This document shows, piece by piece, positions 16,172 through 23,193 of a DNA stretch of 35,056 bases. The stretch lies in assembly GCA_003244095.1 (NCBI GenBank), contig QHCA01000123.1:3892-38947 (forward strand), given 5' to 3'. The translations under genes and the position numbers were made by a program. The notes under the pieces were generated by a model that had not been told where the DNA came from, searched no databases, and saw only the letters and a list, made by a program, of their open reading frames with translations. Within the stretch, counting starts at the first letter, position 1. Every line of letters begins with the position of its first letter. The DNA comes from Pseudonocardiales bacterium. GTDB taxonomy: Bacteria; Actinomycetota; Actinomycetes; Mycobacteriales; QHCA01.

Positions 16172-16954
16172 TCAGGCACGGTGGGCGGCGCCGACCGGCA
16201 CCCGCCGGGCGTCGTGGCTGCCGCCGGCGCCCGTGCGGCCCAGCCCGACGGCGAAGTACAGCGTGACGAAGAGCATGAACACGAATGCCTCGGTGACGCG
16301 CACCGCATACCTGGTGACGACCTGCAGGGTCCCGGTGTCGCCGATGTGGTACTGCACGACGGAGAACACGATCGGCGCGACGACGAGGAATGCGTACCAG
16401 AGGTAGCGTGCCGGCAGCGACGTGCGGGCCGACGAGTCGAGAATGCCGCGGTCGATCGAATCCAGCGTGATCGGAGCGAGCAGGAGCATTCCCAGCGTCT
16501 CCGCGAGCAGGGTCGTGTCCTTCGCGCCGTGGCTGACCACGATCAGCACCAGCACGGCGGCCGACAGCCCGAGGGGCACCAGCGCGGGCAGCGGGCGACG
16601 CAACTGGACGTACGGAACCAGCAGGGCGAGTGCGAAGAAGGCCTCGTTGAGCGTCTTGACCTGGCTCGGCAGGTGCACCGTGAGCATCACGACGCCGATG
16701 GCCAGGCAGGCGGCACCCGCGGCCAGGGTGAGTGGCCACTGCAGGGGCGAGCGGCGCAGGCGGGCACGGGCGAACTGGATCCATGACCCCAGCACCAGCG
16801 CGGCGACGTAGCCCTCGCTGTTGTGATTGATCCGACTGGCGATGGCCTTCGGCAGGATGTGGGGGAAGACCTTGACCAGGCACCCGGCGAGCAGCACCAG
16901 CAGGGCACCGTAGAACAGTGCGCCGAGGATCGTCGTCCGCCTACCGCTGCGCAT
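16172..16954 (-). CDS. Polytopic membrane protein of unknown function in the polysaccharide locus
   Basis: 260 residues from ATG 16954 with about seven to eight hydrophobic segments (near 9-32, 49-62, 74-95, 100-118, 123-142, 150-165, 185-205 and 225-242). The N-terminus has basic residues (RSGRRT), placing it inside. I do not recognise a family. Loops carry INHNSEGYV and HLPSQVKTLNEAFF, and the C-terminus is short and basic. It lies four bases after the GT2 gene stop and is last in the minus-strand operon that begins with the initiating sugar transferase, so an accessory role in polymer assembly, export or modification is likely. It could be a divergent polymerase or an acyltransferase-like membrane enzyme, but no catalytic motif supports either. 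Confidence 0.72.
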   Translation of the reverse strand: MRSGRRTTILGALFYGALLVLLAGCLVKVFPHILPKAIASRINHNSEGYVAALVLGSWIQFARARLRRSPLQWPLTLAAGAACLAIGVVMLTVHLPSQVKTLNEAFFALALLVPYVQLRRPLPALVPLGLSAAVLVLIVVSHGAKDTTLLAETLGMLLLAPITLDSIDRGILDSSARTSLPARYLWYAFLVVAPIVFSVVQYHIGDTGTLQVVTRYAVRVTEAFVFMLFVTLYFAVGLGRTGAGGSHDARRVPVGAAHRA

Positions 16955-16958
16955 CAGA

Positions 16959-17891
16959 TCACAGTCCCTTTCCGTGCTTGTGCAGTTGTCGCATCACCCG
17001 GTCGGCGCTGAGTGCGCCGCTTGCCACGGCGAGGGCGAGGTACCCGCGGGCCTCGCGGGGGTTGTGCCGAAGTGTGCGGCCGGCCCAGCGTACGGCCCCG
17101 CGCCGGTCACCGGCCGCGGCGGTCGCGAAGGCGATCTGCCCGCTGACCCGGGCCTGGCCGTGCGGCACGGTCTCGAACTCCGGATAACGGTCGAGCAACC
17201 AGGACAACGCGGTGGAGATGGTCCCCCAGCGGCTGGCGAAGTAGGACTGCTTGTGCCACCGCACGGCGACGAACACCTCGTCGACGTTGAGCAGGGGGGC
17301 GCTGCGGGCGGCCCGGAGCAGGAACTCGTAGTCCTCGGCGTAGCTGCCCGGGATCTGCTCGTCGACCAACCCGAATCCGTCGACCAACGCGGCCCGCCGG
17401 ATCAGGAACGTCGAGGGGTGCAACTCGGTCAGGCGGTCGCGCAGCAGATCGGTCAGCTGGACCCGGCGCTGCGGCAGGATCCGGTCGACCGTCGTGTCGC
17501 CGTACAGCACCCGAATACCGGTGCAGACCAGCTCGGCCCCGGGCTCCTCGGACAGCGCTGCCACCTGTGCGGAGAGCTTGCCGGGCAGCCAGAGGTCGTC
17601 GTCGTCGCAGAAGGCGACGAACTCTGTGTCGGAGTGCAGGATGCCGCAGTTGCGGGCTCCGGCGAGGCCGGGGCCTCGATCGTTGGCGACCACGCGCACC
17701 GGGCGCAGGTCGTCTGAGCTGACCAGACCGGGGTCTGGGTCGGACTGGTCGAACACCACGATGGTCTCCACCCGGCCGGGATAGTCCTGCTCACCGATCG
17801 CGGCGAGCGCCTCGCGCAGCATCTCCGGCCGGTCGCGGGTGGGCACGACCACCCCTACCGTGGGAAGGGGCTCGTGGCGGGAGGACGTCAC
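16959..17891 (-). CDS. Glycosyltransferase family 2
   Basis: 310 residues, GTG start overlapping the preceding sulfotransferase stop as GTGA. The GT-A fold is clear: TVGVVVPTRDRPEMLREAL (about 11-29) with the nucleotide-binding start, IVVFDQSDPD, then NDRGPGLAGARNCG and FVAFCDDDDLWLPGKL (about 92-107), the DXD-type metal site. VPEIV-type acceptor motifs are replaced by GSYAEDYEFLLRAA (about 182-195), where AEDYEF resembles the ED catalytic-base position. No membrane span is seen, so it acts at the inner face of the membrane. It adds a sugar to the growing lipid-linked repeat; donor and linkage cannot be predicted. Confidence 0.9.
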   Translation of the reverse strand: MTSSRHEPLPTVGVVVPTRDRPEMLREALAAIGEQDYPGRVETIVVFDQSDPDPGLVSSDDLRPVRVVANDRGPGLAGARNCGILHSDTEFVAFCDDDDLWLPGKLSAQVAALSEEPGAELVCTGIRVLYGDTTVDRILPQRRVQLTDLLRDRLTELHPSTFLIRRAALVDGFGLVDEQIPGSYAEDYEFLLRAARSAPLLNVDEVFVAVRWHKQSYFASRWGTISTALSWLLDRYPEFETVPHGQARVSGQIAFATAAAGDRRGAVRWAGRTLRHNPREARGYLALAVASGALSADRVMRQLHKHGKGL

Positions 17892-18841
17892 TTCCCCGGT
17901 GTCCGGAGGTAGCCGTAGCGCAGTCGCAGCGGAAGGGTGAGGGCCGAGACCAACCGCCGGCGGGCGACCGGCAGCTCGGATCGCCAGGCGTCGTCCCTGC
18001 GCAACTGCACGGGGCCGCTGGCGAAGCGCATCGGATTGCCCGAGACGGTGTGCCCGGTCTTGAGGTGCACGACATCACCGGTGACGAAGCTGGTGGCGGT
18101 CGGGTCGTGGGGCAGTTGGGCGAAACCGCGGATCCGGCCCAGGACGGCGATCGGGTCGGCGACGAGGTCTTCGTAGCGCTCCCGGCGGACCGGGACGCGG
18201 GTCGCCGCCAGCAGGTCGAATGCGGCGTTCTGCGCGGCCCACTGCAGGCTCACCTTGGCCGGGCTGCAGCGGGCCATCCACTCCTCGCCGTCGTCGATGA
18301 CGTCCGGCCGGCGCACCTGCTTGGCCCACGAATGGGCCACTCCCGGGCTGTCCCGCACCAGCTGGAGCACCCGAAGGTCGACATCGGGTGCCCAGCGCAG
18401 CGCGAAGGCCAGCGACGCGTGCTTGCTGGACTCCACGACCAGGTCACAGCCGGACACCTGGCGCACCGCCTGGTAGACCCGGGCGTAGTAGCCGGCGTAC
18501 TCGGCCAGGTCGGCCCGGATACCGGCCGGCAGTTCCGGCAGGGCCATGCGGAGGATGTGGCGGGTCCGGTCGACGCGCTGGCGGAGCACGGCCACCCGGC
18601 GGACGTCGACGTTGGACCAGCCGTCGAAGGCCTCCTTGCCGACCCGGAGCCAGAACTCACACTGGCCGAACGGCAGGCCGCACCCGCACCGCTCGCCGTT
18701 GCCCAGGCCGCGCTCCCACAGGTGGACGACCTCGCCGACCGCGCAGACCCCGGGCATCTCACCGAGCATCCGGTCGAGCAGCGTCGAGCCGCTGCGGCCG
18801 AGCCCGCCGACGAACAGTACGCGGACCGGGGCGGTGTTCAT
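17888..18841 (-). CDS. Sulfotransferase, cysteine-motif subgroup
   Basis: 317 residues from ATG 18841, which overlaps the upstream glycosyltransferase stop as ATGA; the longer frame to 19183 is Arg/Pro-rich shadow of that gene. It has the PAPS loop GGLGRSGSTLLDR, VGEVVHLW, the motif CGCGLPFGQCEFW, then KEAFDGW, VVESSKH and LVRDSPGVAHSWAKQ at the 3'-phosphate site, and ends in RYGYLRTPGK. RDSPG replaces RDPRG, one of several variations among the paralogues. It is co-translated with the EpsF-like gene upstream and the GT2 gene downstream, each by a 4-base overlap, so it belongs to the same sugar-assembly unit. The acceptor is inferred to be a sugar of the repeat unit. Confidence 0.9.
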   Translation of the reverse strand: MNTAPVRVLFVGGLGRSGSTLLDRMLGEMPGVCAVGEVVHLWERGLGNGERCGCGLPFGQCEFWLRVGKEAFDGWSNVDVRRVAVLRQRVDRTRHILRMALPELPAGIRADLAEYAGYYARVYQAVRQVSGCDLVVESSKHASLAFALRWAPDVDLRVLQLVRDSPGVAHSWAKQVRRPDVIDDGEEWMARCSPAKVSLQWAAQNAAFDLLAATRVPVRRERYEDLVADPIAVLGRIRGFAQLPHDPTATSFVTGDVVHLKTGHTVSGNPMRFASGPVQLRRDDAWRSELPVARRRLVSALTLPLRLRYGYLRTPGK

Positions 18842-19434
18842 CGGGCCCGTGCCCGGCGGGTCAGCAGTGCCCGGCCGCCGGGCCGGCCCGGGGACCGCTC
18901 CTGCGCCTGGCGCCGGGCCGCGATCAGCCCGTCGACCACGTCGCCCACCCGGCGGGCCGGCGCGTCGGTGAGCTCGAGGACGTCGGCGCGGCTGACGGCG
19001 AACTCCGCGGGCTCGCGCATGGCGAGGTCGAGCGCCGCCCGCAGCGTGTCCTCGGTCTCCGCGAGCCGCACCAGGCCGGACCGGCCGAACATCCGGGCGA
19101 AGCGCTGCTGGTGCCCGTCGACGTGCTCGCCGAGAGCAGGGTCGCGCGGGACCACGACGGGCAGCCGGCCGGCGGCGCGGCACTCGGTGATGGTCGCCGG
19201 GCCGCCGTGGCAGACGACCACGTCGGCGGCGCGCACCATGCGCTGCAACTCGTCGTGCGGGTAGAAGGTCACGCCCGTGACCGGGCTCGTCGGCTCGGCC
19301 GAGGTGCCGTGCTGCACCACACAGCGGGGCTGCACCCCGTCGCAGTCGGCCAGCCAGCGCTGCACCCAGCCGACCAGCCGGTCGAACGGGTGGACGTCGG
19401 TGCCCAGCAGCACCAGGACGAGGGGATCGCTCAC
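18838..19434 (-). CDS. Alg13/EpsF-like glycosyltransferase catalytic subunit (GT28 C-terminal type)
   Basis: 198 residues from GTG 19434, overlapping the partner gene's stop as GTGA. Signature regions are VLVLLGTDVHPFDRLV at the N-terminus and, at about 100-135, VVVCHGGPATITECRAAGRLPVVVPRD, the nucleotide-sugar-binding loop of MurG-like enzymes, followed by EHVDGHQQRFA. This equals the C-terminal half of MurG. Known arrangement: such a soluble catalytic subunit is recruited by a membrane-anchored Alg14-like partner (here 19431-19931); examples are Alg13/Alg14 and the PssE/PssD pairs of polysaccharide loci. It probably adds the second sugar, but the donor is unknown. An Arg-rich C-terminal tail of about 20 residues is low-complexity. 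Confidence 0.85.
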   Translation of the reverse strand: MSDPLVLVLLGTDVHPFDRLVGWVQRWLADCDGVQPRCVVQHGTSAEPTSPVTGVTFYPHDELQRMVRAADVVVCHGGPATITECRAAGRLPVVVPRDPALGEHVDGHQQRFARMFGRSGLVRLAETEDTLRAALDLAMREPAEFAVSRADVLELTDAPARRVGDVVDGLIAARRQAQERSPGRPGGRALLTRRARAR

Positions 19435-19931
19435 AGCAGGGTCCCGACGACGGTGGCGTGGGGGTAGAGCCGGCGTTGTTCCTCCCACTGCACGAGCAGG
19501 CTCGTGGTGAACGGCCGGCACAGCCGGGCGGTCAGCGTCCGGCTGTCGATCCGGTCGTAGACCTCGATATAGACCGTCGGGATGCGCAGCAGCCGGCCGA
19601 TGACGAAGAACGGCAGGGCCACGCCCGCCCCGGTCGACAGGATCGCCTCGGGACGGTGCCGGAAGACCAGGCGCCCGGCGAGGACGGTGTTACGCACCAA
19701 ATTGGGCAGGTTTCGGGTCGTCGGGTAGTGCGCCCACGTGACAGTCTCCTCGACGAGCAGCGACTCCGCGTCGGGGGTCTGGAACGTGACCCAGTGTCGC
19801 GCCCTGTCAGCCCACCAGGGGCGCAGCGCGAGCAATTGGGCCAGGTGGCCGCCGCTCGAGCCGACGAGCATGATCCCCCCGCGAGTGCCACTCCGCACGA
19901 TGTCCCGCCCCGGCATCAGATGCTTCACCAA
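19431..19931 (-). CDS. Alg14/EpsE-like glycosyltransferase membrane-anchor subunit
   Basis: 166 residues to TTG 19931. The family core starts at IMLVGSSGGHLAQLLAL, the glycine-rich SSGGH of Alg14/PssD proteins, followed by a long hydrophobic-basic segment with STGAGVALPFFVIGRLLRIP (about 98-118) and YIEVYDRID. This half recruits the catalytic partner encoded by the next gene and binds the lipid acceptor. The N-terminal boundary is uncertain: GTG 19928 and ATG 19916 are also possible, and GGGGAG lies immediately upstream. The gene is separated from the initiating transferase by 137 bases, which contain inverted repeats but no gene. Confidence 0.84.
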   Translation of the reverse strand: MVKHLMPGRDIVRSGTRGGIMLVGSSGGHLAQLLALRPWWADRARHWVTFQTPDAESLLVEETVTWAHYPTTRNLPNLVRNTVLAGRLVFRHRPEAILSTGAGVALPFFVIGRLLRIPTVYIEVYDRIDSRTLTARLCRPFTTSLLVQWEEQRRLYPHATVVGTLL

Positions 19932-19943
19932 CTCCCCGCTCTC

Positions 19944-20050
19944 CGGGTGAAACTACTGCACGCCCATCGGGCCCGCGCACCGAAGCCCCAGAACTTCACC
20001 CGTTGCGACGCGGCCCGAGGAGGCAAATGACTGCAAGTGATCGGCTCCTC
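19944..20050. repeat. Two inverted repeats in the gap before the EpsE-like gene
   Basis: CGGGTGAA (19944-19951) pairs with TTCACCCG (19995-20002), with a 43-base loop. A second pair, GAGGAG (20017-20022) and CTCCTC (20045-20050), has a 22-base loop. Neither is followed by a T-run on the transcribed (minus) strand. They could be RNA processing or partial termination structures between the initiating transferase and the rest of the operon. This is weak evidence. Confidence 0.25.
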
Positions 20051-20068
20051 CCATGGGGTGACGACCGG

Positions 20069-21580
20069 TCAGTAGGCGCCGGACGAGCGGATGACGGCGG
20101 TCATCGTACGAGCCAGGATGACCACATCGAGGGCCAGCGACCAGTTCTCGACGTAGCGCAGGTCGAGCCGCACGGCCTCCTCCCACGGGAGGTCGGCGCG
20201 ACCACTGACCTGCCACAGGCCGGTCAGGCCGGGCTTGACCACCAGGCGGCGCCGGACGTGGCCGGCGTACAGCTCCACCTCCGACGGCAGCGGCGGCCGC
20301 GGGCCAACCAGTGACATGTCGCCGCGCAGGACGTTGACCAGTTGCGGCAGCTCGTCGACGGAGTAGCGACGCAGCCAGTGACCCAGAGAGGTCACCCGGG
20401 GGTCGTGGCGGACCTTGAACAGCACGCCGTCGTGCTCGTTGAGCGAGCGGACTTCGGCCAGCCGCTCCTCCGAGCCGACGTACATCGTCCGGAACTTGTA
20501 GAGGGAGAAGGTCTGGCCCTCCTTGCCGACGCGGGTCTGCCGGAACAGGGCAGGACCCGGGCTGGTCAGCCGGATGGCGATGCCGACGCCGATCAGGGCG
20601 GGGGTCAGCACGATCAGCGCCAGGGCAGCGAGGGCGATGTCGAAGGAGGTCTTGACGACCCTGCGGGCGCCGGCCAGCTCGGGGTGTTCGACGTGCAGCA
20701 GCGGCAGCCCGTCGATCGGCCGGATGGTCGTACGCGGGCCGGCGACGTCGATCAGGGCTGGTGCCACGAACAGGTCGGTGCCGGTCTTCTCCAACTGCCA
20801 GGCCAGGCCACGCAGTACCTCGGCGTCGAGCTCGGGACAGGCGAGGACGGCGACCGCGTCGGCGCCGCAGGCCTCGACCGCGCCCACCACGTCGTTGAAG
20901 GTGCCCAGGACGTCGACGTCGACGTCGTCGAGGCGCTGCCGCCGGGGGCGGTGTGGTGGCAGGCACGCGCCGACCACCTGGACGCCGTGATAGCGCTCCC
21001 GCGACAACTGCCGGCACATGTTCGCGACCGCACGCTCGTAGCCCACGAGCACGACCCGCTTCATGAATCGCCCGTCCCGGCAGCGGTTGCGGTGCAGCCA
21101 CTTGCGCAGGGCATGTCGGCCGACGAGGTCGCCGAACGCCAGGAGCGTGACGACGATCGCGACGTAACCACGGGCCAGGCTGAGATGGACCGTGTAGGAC
21201 ACGAAGGCGATGCCGGCGGTGAAGCCGGCCACGGCGACCAGGACCCGGCGGTACTCGTCCGGCCCGACGTAGAGGAAGCGCGACTCGTAGGCCTGGCACA
21301 GGGAGAGGGTGAGCAGCCAGGCCAGCGGCAGAAGCAGGCTCAGCGCGAGATACCGGGGGATGTACCAGCCCTGCGCCGCGAACCGCACGAAGTAGGCGGT
21401 GCCCCCGGCGAGCACGGCAACGGCGACATCGATCGCGACAACGAGGCGGAGGTATTCGCCCTCCCACCGCTGGCTCTGGGTGGCGACGGCTCGCGGCGCC
21501 GCCTGAGCAGCGCCTGCGTCGGCCGTCTGGAAGGTCTCGAAACCTTCTGCCCCCACGCTGGAGGAGTCCAGCGCGTCCAT
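20069..21580 (-). CDS. Initiating polyprenyl-phosphate sugar-1-phosphate transferase (WcaJ/WbaP type)
   Basis: 503 residues from ATG 21580, chosen because AGAGGGGGG sits about eight bases upstream. Four membrane spans lie at about 45-65, 75-95, 110-128 and 135-155, then a CoA-binding-like/Rossmann region with VVLVGYERAV (about 176-185), and a fifth span at 315-338 before the catalytic bacterial-sugar-transferase domain. That domain shows FRQTRVGKEG, LYKFRTMYVGSE (about 360-371), DELPQLVNVLRGDMSLVGPRP (409-429), and KPGLTGLWQVSGR (449-461). It transfers a sugar phosphate, often glucose- or galactose-1-phosphate, from a nucleotide sugar to undecaprenyl phosphate, starting each repeat. It is first gene of the minus-strand sugar-assembly operon. 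Confidence 0.93.
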   Translation of the reverse strand: MDALDSSSVGAEGFETFQTADAGAAQAAPRAVATQSQRWEGEYLRLVVAIDVAVAVLAGGTAYFVRFAAQGWYIPRYLALSLLLPLAWLLTLSLCQAYESRFLYVGPDEYRRVLVAVAGFTAGIAFVSYTVHLSLARGYVAIVVTLLAFGDLVGRHALRKWLHRNRCRDGRFMKRVVLVGYERAVANMCRQLSRERYHGVQVVGACLPPHRPRRQRLDDVDVDVLGTFNDVVGAVEACGADAVAVLACPELDAEVLRGLAWQLEKTGTDLFVAPALIDVAGPRTTIRPIDGLPLLHVEHPELAGARRVVKTSFDIALAALALIVLTPALIGVGIAIRLTSPGPALFRQTRVGKEGQTFSLYKFRTMYVGSEERLAEVRSLNEHDGVLFKVRHDPRVTSLGHWLRRYSVDELPQLVNVLRGDMSLVGPRPPLPSEVELYAGHVRRRLVVKPGLTGLWQVSGRADLPWEEAVRLDLRYVENWSLALDVVILARTMTAVIRSSGAY

Positions 21581-21750
21581 GGCTACGCCCCCCTCTTGAC
21601 GAGCCAGCCCGCCCCGAGGCCGGTGCTCCGTTGCTTTTTTGGCTTGCTTAACGTTGAATCGCAGCACACCCGCGCTAAATGATCAACGAAGCCACAAGTT
21701 ACCTCGTCCCACGGACGATGAACACCCCTCATTCGGGTGATCCTGCGTAG
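21581..21750 (-). promoter_or_regulatory. Upstream region of the sugar-assembly operon
   Basis: This 170-base gap between pth and the initiating transferase is AT-richer than its surroundings (including a TTTTTT run at 21634-21639 in plus orientation), which fits a promoter region. A possible minus-strand -35 TTGATC lies near 21680-21685 with a weak TGCGAT 17 bases later. A 5-bp hairpin CACCC/GGGTG at 21723-21739 lies just after pth and may mark its 3' end. No gene is seen. Confidence 0.35.
21723..21739 (-). terminator. Weak hairpin downstream of pth
   Basis: CACCC (21723-21727) and GGGTG (21735-21739) pair around a 7-base loop, 11 bases after the pth stop. There is no U-run, so it is only a candidate 3' structure. 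Confidence 0.2.
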
Positions 21751-22323
21751 TCAGTCGTTGAACCGGTTCTGCGCGCTCGCGAGATCTCCGGAAAGCAGGG
21801 CTGCGACCGCATCGGCGGCCCGGTCGACATGGCTCGGCAGATCCTTTCGCTCGGCGGCCGCGAAGTCGCGTAGGAGGAAGTCGGCAGGGTCCTGCCGGCC
21901 AGGTGGCCGCCCGATGCCGAAACGTACCCGATAGAAGTCTCCGCTCGCTAATGCACCCCTTAGAGAGCGGAGACCGTTATGCCCGTTGTCTCCGCCGCCG
22001 AGCTTGAGCCGCAAGGAACCGTAGGGCAGATCGAGCTCGTCGTGTACGGCGATGATCTGCTCGACCGGCACCTTGAAGAAGTCGCGCAACGCGGCAACCG
22101 GGCCACCGGACAGGTTCATGTAGGCCTTGGGTTTAGCCACGATCAGGCGGACGCCGTCGAGGCGGCCATCCACGATATCGGCACGACCCTTGTGTGCCTT
22201 GAACCGAGCGCCCATGCGTTCGGCAAGCAGGTCGGCGACCATGAAGCCGACGTTGTGCCGGTTGCCGGCGTGGCGCGGACCGGGATTTCCCAGGCCGACG
22301 ACCAGGCGGGGCTCTCCGGAAAT
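21751..22323 (-). CDS. pth: Peptidyl-tRNA hydrolase, lacking a canonical start codon
   Basis: The enzyme frees tRNA from peptidyl-tRNAs that drop off the ribosome. Every key residue is present: LVVGLGNPG with the Asn, RHNVGF with the catalytic His, HDELD with the Asp, and GHNGLRS. The Asn and His lie upstream of the first in-frame ATG (22242), so starting there would remove half the active site. Between that ATG and the end of rplY there is no in-frame ATG, GTG or TTG. Candidates are ATT at 22323 (giving 190 residues, beginning MSGEPRLVVG, the normal family length) or CTG at 22305 (184 residues), which has GGAG eight bases upstream. I give the longer form. The gene follows rplY by 29 bases or overlaps its message, in the conserved order pth-rplY-prs-glmU. 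Confidence 0.9.
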   Translation of the reverse strand: MSGEPRLVVGLGNPGPRHAGNRHNVGFMVADLLAERMGARFKAHKGRADIVDGRLDGVRLIVAKPKAYMNLSGGPVAALRDFFKVPVEQIIAVHDELDLPYGSLRLKLGGGDNGHNGLRSLRGALASGDFYRVRFGIGRPPGRQDPADFLLRDFAAAERKDLPSHVDRAADAVAALLSGDLASAQNRFND

Positions 22324-22352
22324 GGCCGTCGGCTCTCGTCGCGGGGCGGGGC

Positions 22353-23048
22353 TCAGGACTGGGGCGGCTGCGCCTGCGCTCCGTCGCCGGAATCGGCCGC
22401 CCCGTCGGCCTCGGCAGCGGGTGCGGCGGCAGCCTGCTCCTCGTCGGTGGCCTCGCGCTCGATGCCCACCTCGGCCTCGGCCTCGGCCAGCTCGGCGTCG
22501 AGCTGCTCGGCGGTCGGGGCGGCGAGACCCTGTACGACGATGTGCGAGCCGTCGGTGACCAGCGTCGCGCCCTCGGGCAGGGCGACGTCAGCGGCGGTGA
22601 TGTGCTGGCCGACGACCAGGCCCTCGATGCTGACATCGACCCCACCGGGAATGTGGGTGGCCTCGGCCTCGACGGCCAGCGTCACGAGCTGCTGGTCGAC
22701 CAGCGTGTCGGGAGCCGCGGCACCGGTCAGCGTCACCCGGATCTCGACGGTGACCTTCTCGCCGAGGCGGACCAGGACGAGATCTACATGCTCCAGGAAG
22801 CCCTTGATCGGATCCCGCTGCACCGCCTTGGGCAGGACCAGCTCGCGCTCACCATCGAGATCCAGGCTGAGCAGGACGTTGGGGGTCTTCAGCGCACGCA
22901 TCAGCTCGTGGCCGGGCAGCGAGATGTGCACGGGGTTGCGGCCGTGGCCGTAGACGACGGCAGGGACCTTGCCGGCCCGCCGGGTGCGCCGGGCGGGGCC
23001 CTTGCCGAACTCGGTGCGGGGCTCGGCGACGATGCGGACCTCGGCCAC
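22353..23048 (-). CDS. rplY: 50S ribosomal protein L25/general stress protein Ctc
   Basis: 231 residues from GTG 23048, with AAGGA about eight bases upstream; an upstream in-frame ATG at 23126 would add an unrelated tail. The N-terminal L25 domain binds 5S rRNA: EFGKGPARRTRRAGKVPAVVYGHG (split here as EFGKGPARR and AGKVPAVVYGHG) is typical. The second TL5-like beta domain follows (about 95-185), with HIPGGVDVSIEGLVVGQHI-like features. The last 45 residues are Ala/Glu-rich and acidic, as in actinobacterial Ctc proteins. It is a component of the large ribosomal subunit. It precedes pth and is preceded by a TAGACT promoter-like box. Confidence 0.95.
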   Translation of the reverse strand: MAEVRIVAEPRTEFGKGPARRTRRAGKVPAVVYGHGRNPVHISLPGHELMRALKTPNVLLSLDLDGERELVLPKAVQRDPIKGFLEHVDLVLVRLGEKVTVEIRVTLTGAAAPDTLVDQQLVTLAVEAEATHIPGGVDVSIEGLVVGQHITAADVALPEGATLVTDGSHIVVQGLAAPTAEQLDAELAEAEAEVGIEREATDEEQAAAAPAAEADGAADSGDGAQAQPPQS

Positions 23049-23133
23049 GGTGAAATCCTTCTGCTCGTGAGGGTGGTTATCTCGACGCGGCTGGCAGGGG
23101 TGACTGGGCATCACTGCACCGGGCAAGAGACCC

Positions 23134-23139
23134 AGTCTA
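23134..23139 (-). promoter_or_regulatory. Possible -10 element (TAGACT) upstream of rplY
   Basis: TAGACT on the minus strand lies 85 bases before the rplY start. A convincing -35 is not seen. It sits just downstream of the hairpin that follows prs, so rplY-pth may be transcribed separately from glmU-prs. Confidence 0.28.
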
Positions 23140-23147
23140 GCCGCGCG

Positions 23148-23177
23148 GGCACGGTCGCGTGAAACCGGTGCCGTGCC
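23148..23177 (-). terminator. Hairpin after prs (candidate terminator)
   Basis: GGCACGG (23148-23154) and CCGTGCC (23171-23177) form a perfect 7-bp stem with a 16-base loop, 17 bases after the prs stop codon. No U-run follows, as is common in GC-rich actinomycetes. A -10-like box for rplY lies just beyond it. Confidence 0.4.
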
Positions 23178-23193
23178 GGGATGGCTGCGCAGG

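Noticed and set aside
18842-19183. N-terminal extension of the sulfotransferase at 17888
   Set aside because: The added residues are an Arg/Pro/Ala-rich shadow of the EpsF-like gene; the ATG at 18841 overlaps that gene's stop as ATGA.
20029-20314. A plus-strand ORF with GAGGAGG before its ATG, antisense to the end of the initiating transferase
   Set aside because: The coding signal on the minus strand is unmistakable through 20069 and the ORF shows no family features, so the ribosome-binding-like sequence is taken as chance.
22133-22645. Minus-strand ORF across the pth-rplY junction
   Set aside because: It is an out-of-frame shadow: Ser/Arg/Pro-rich, without motifs, and would overlap two well-supported genes.
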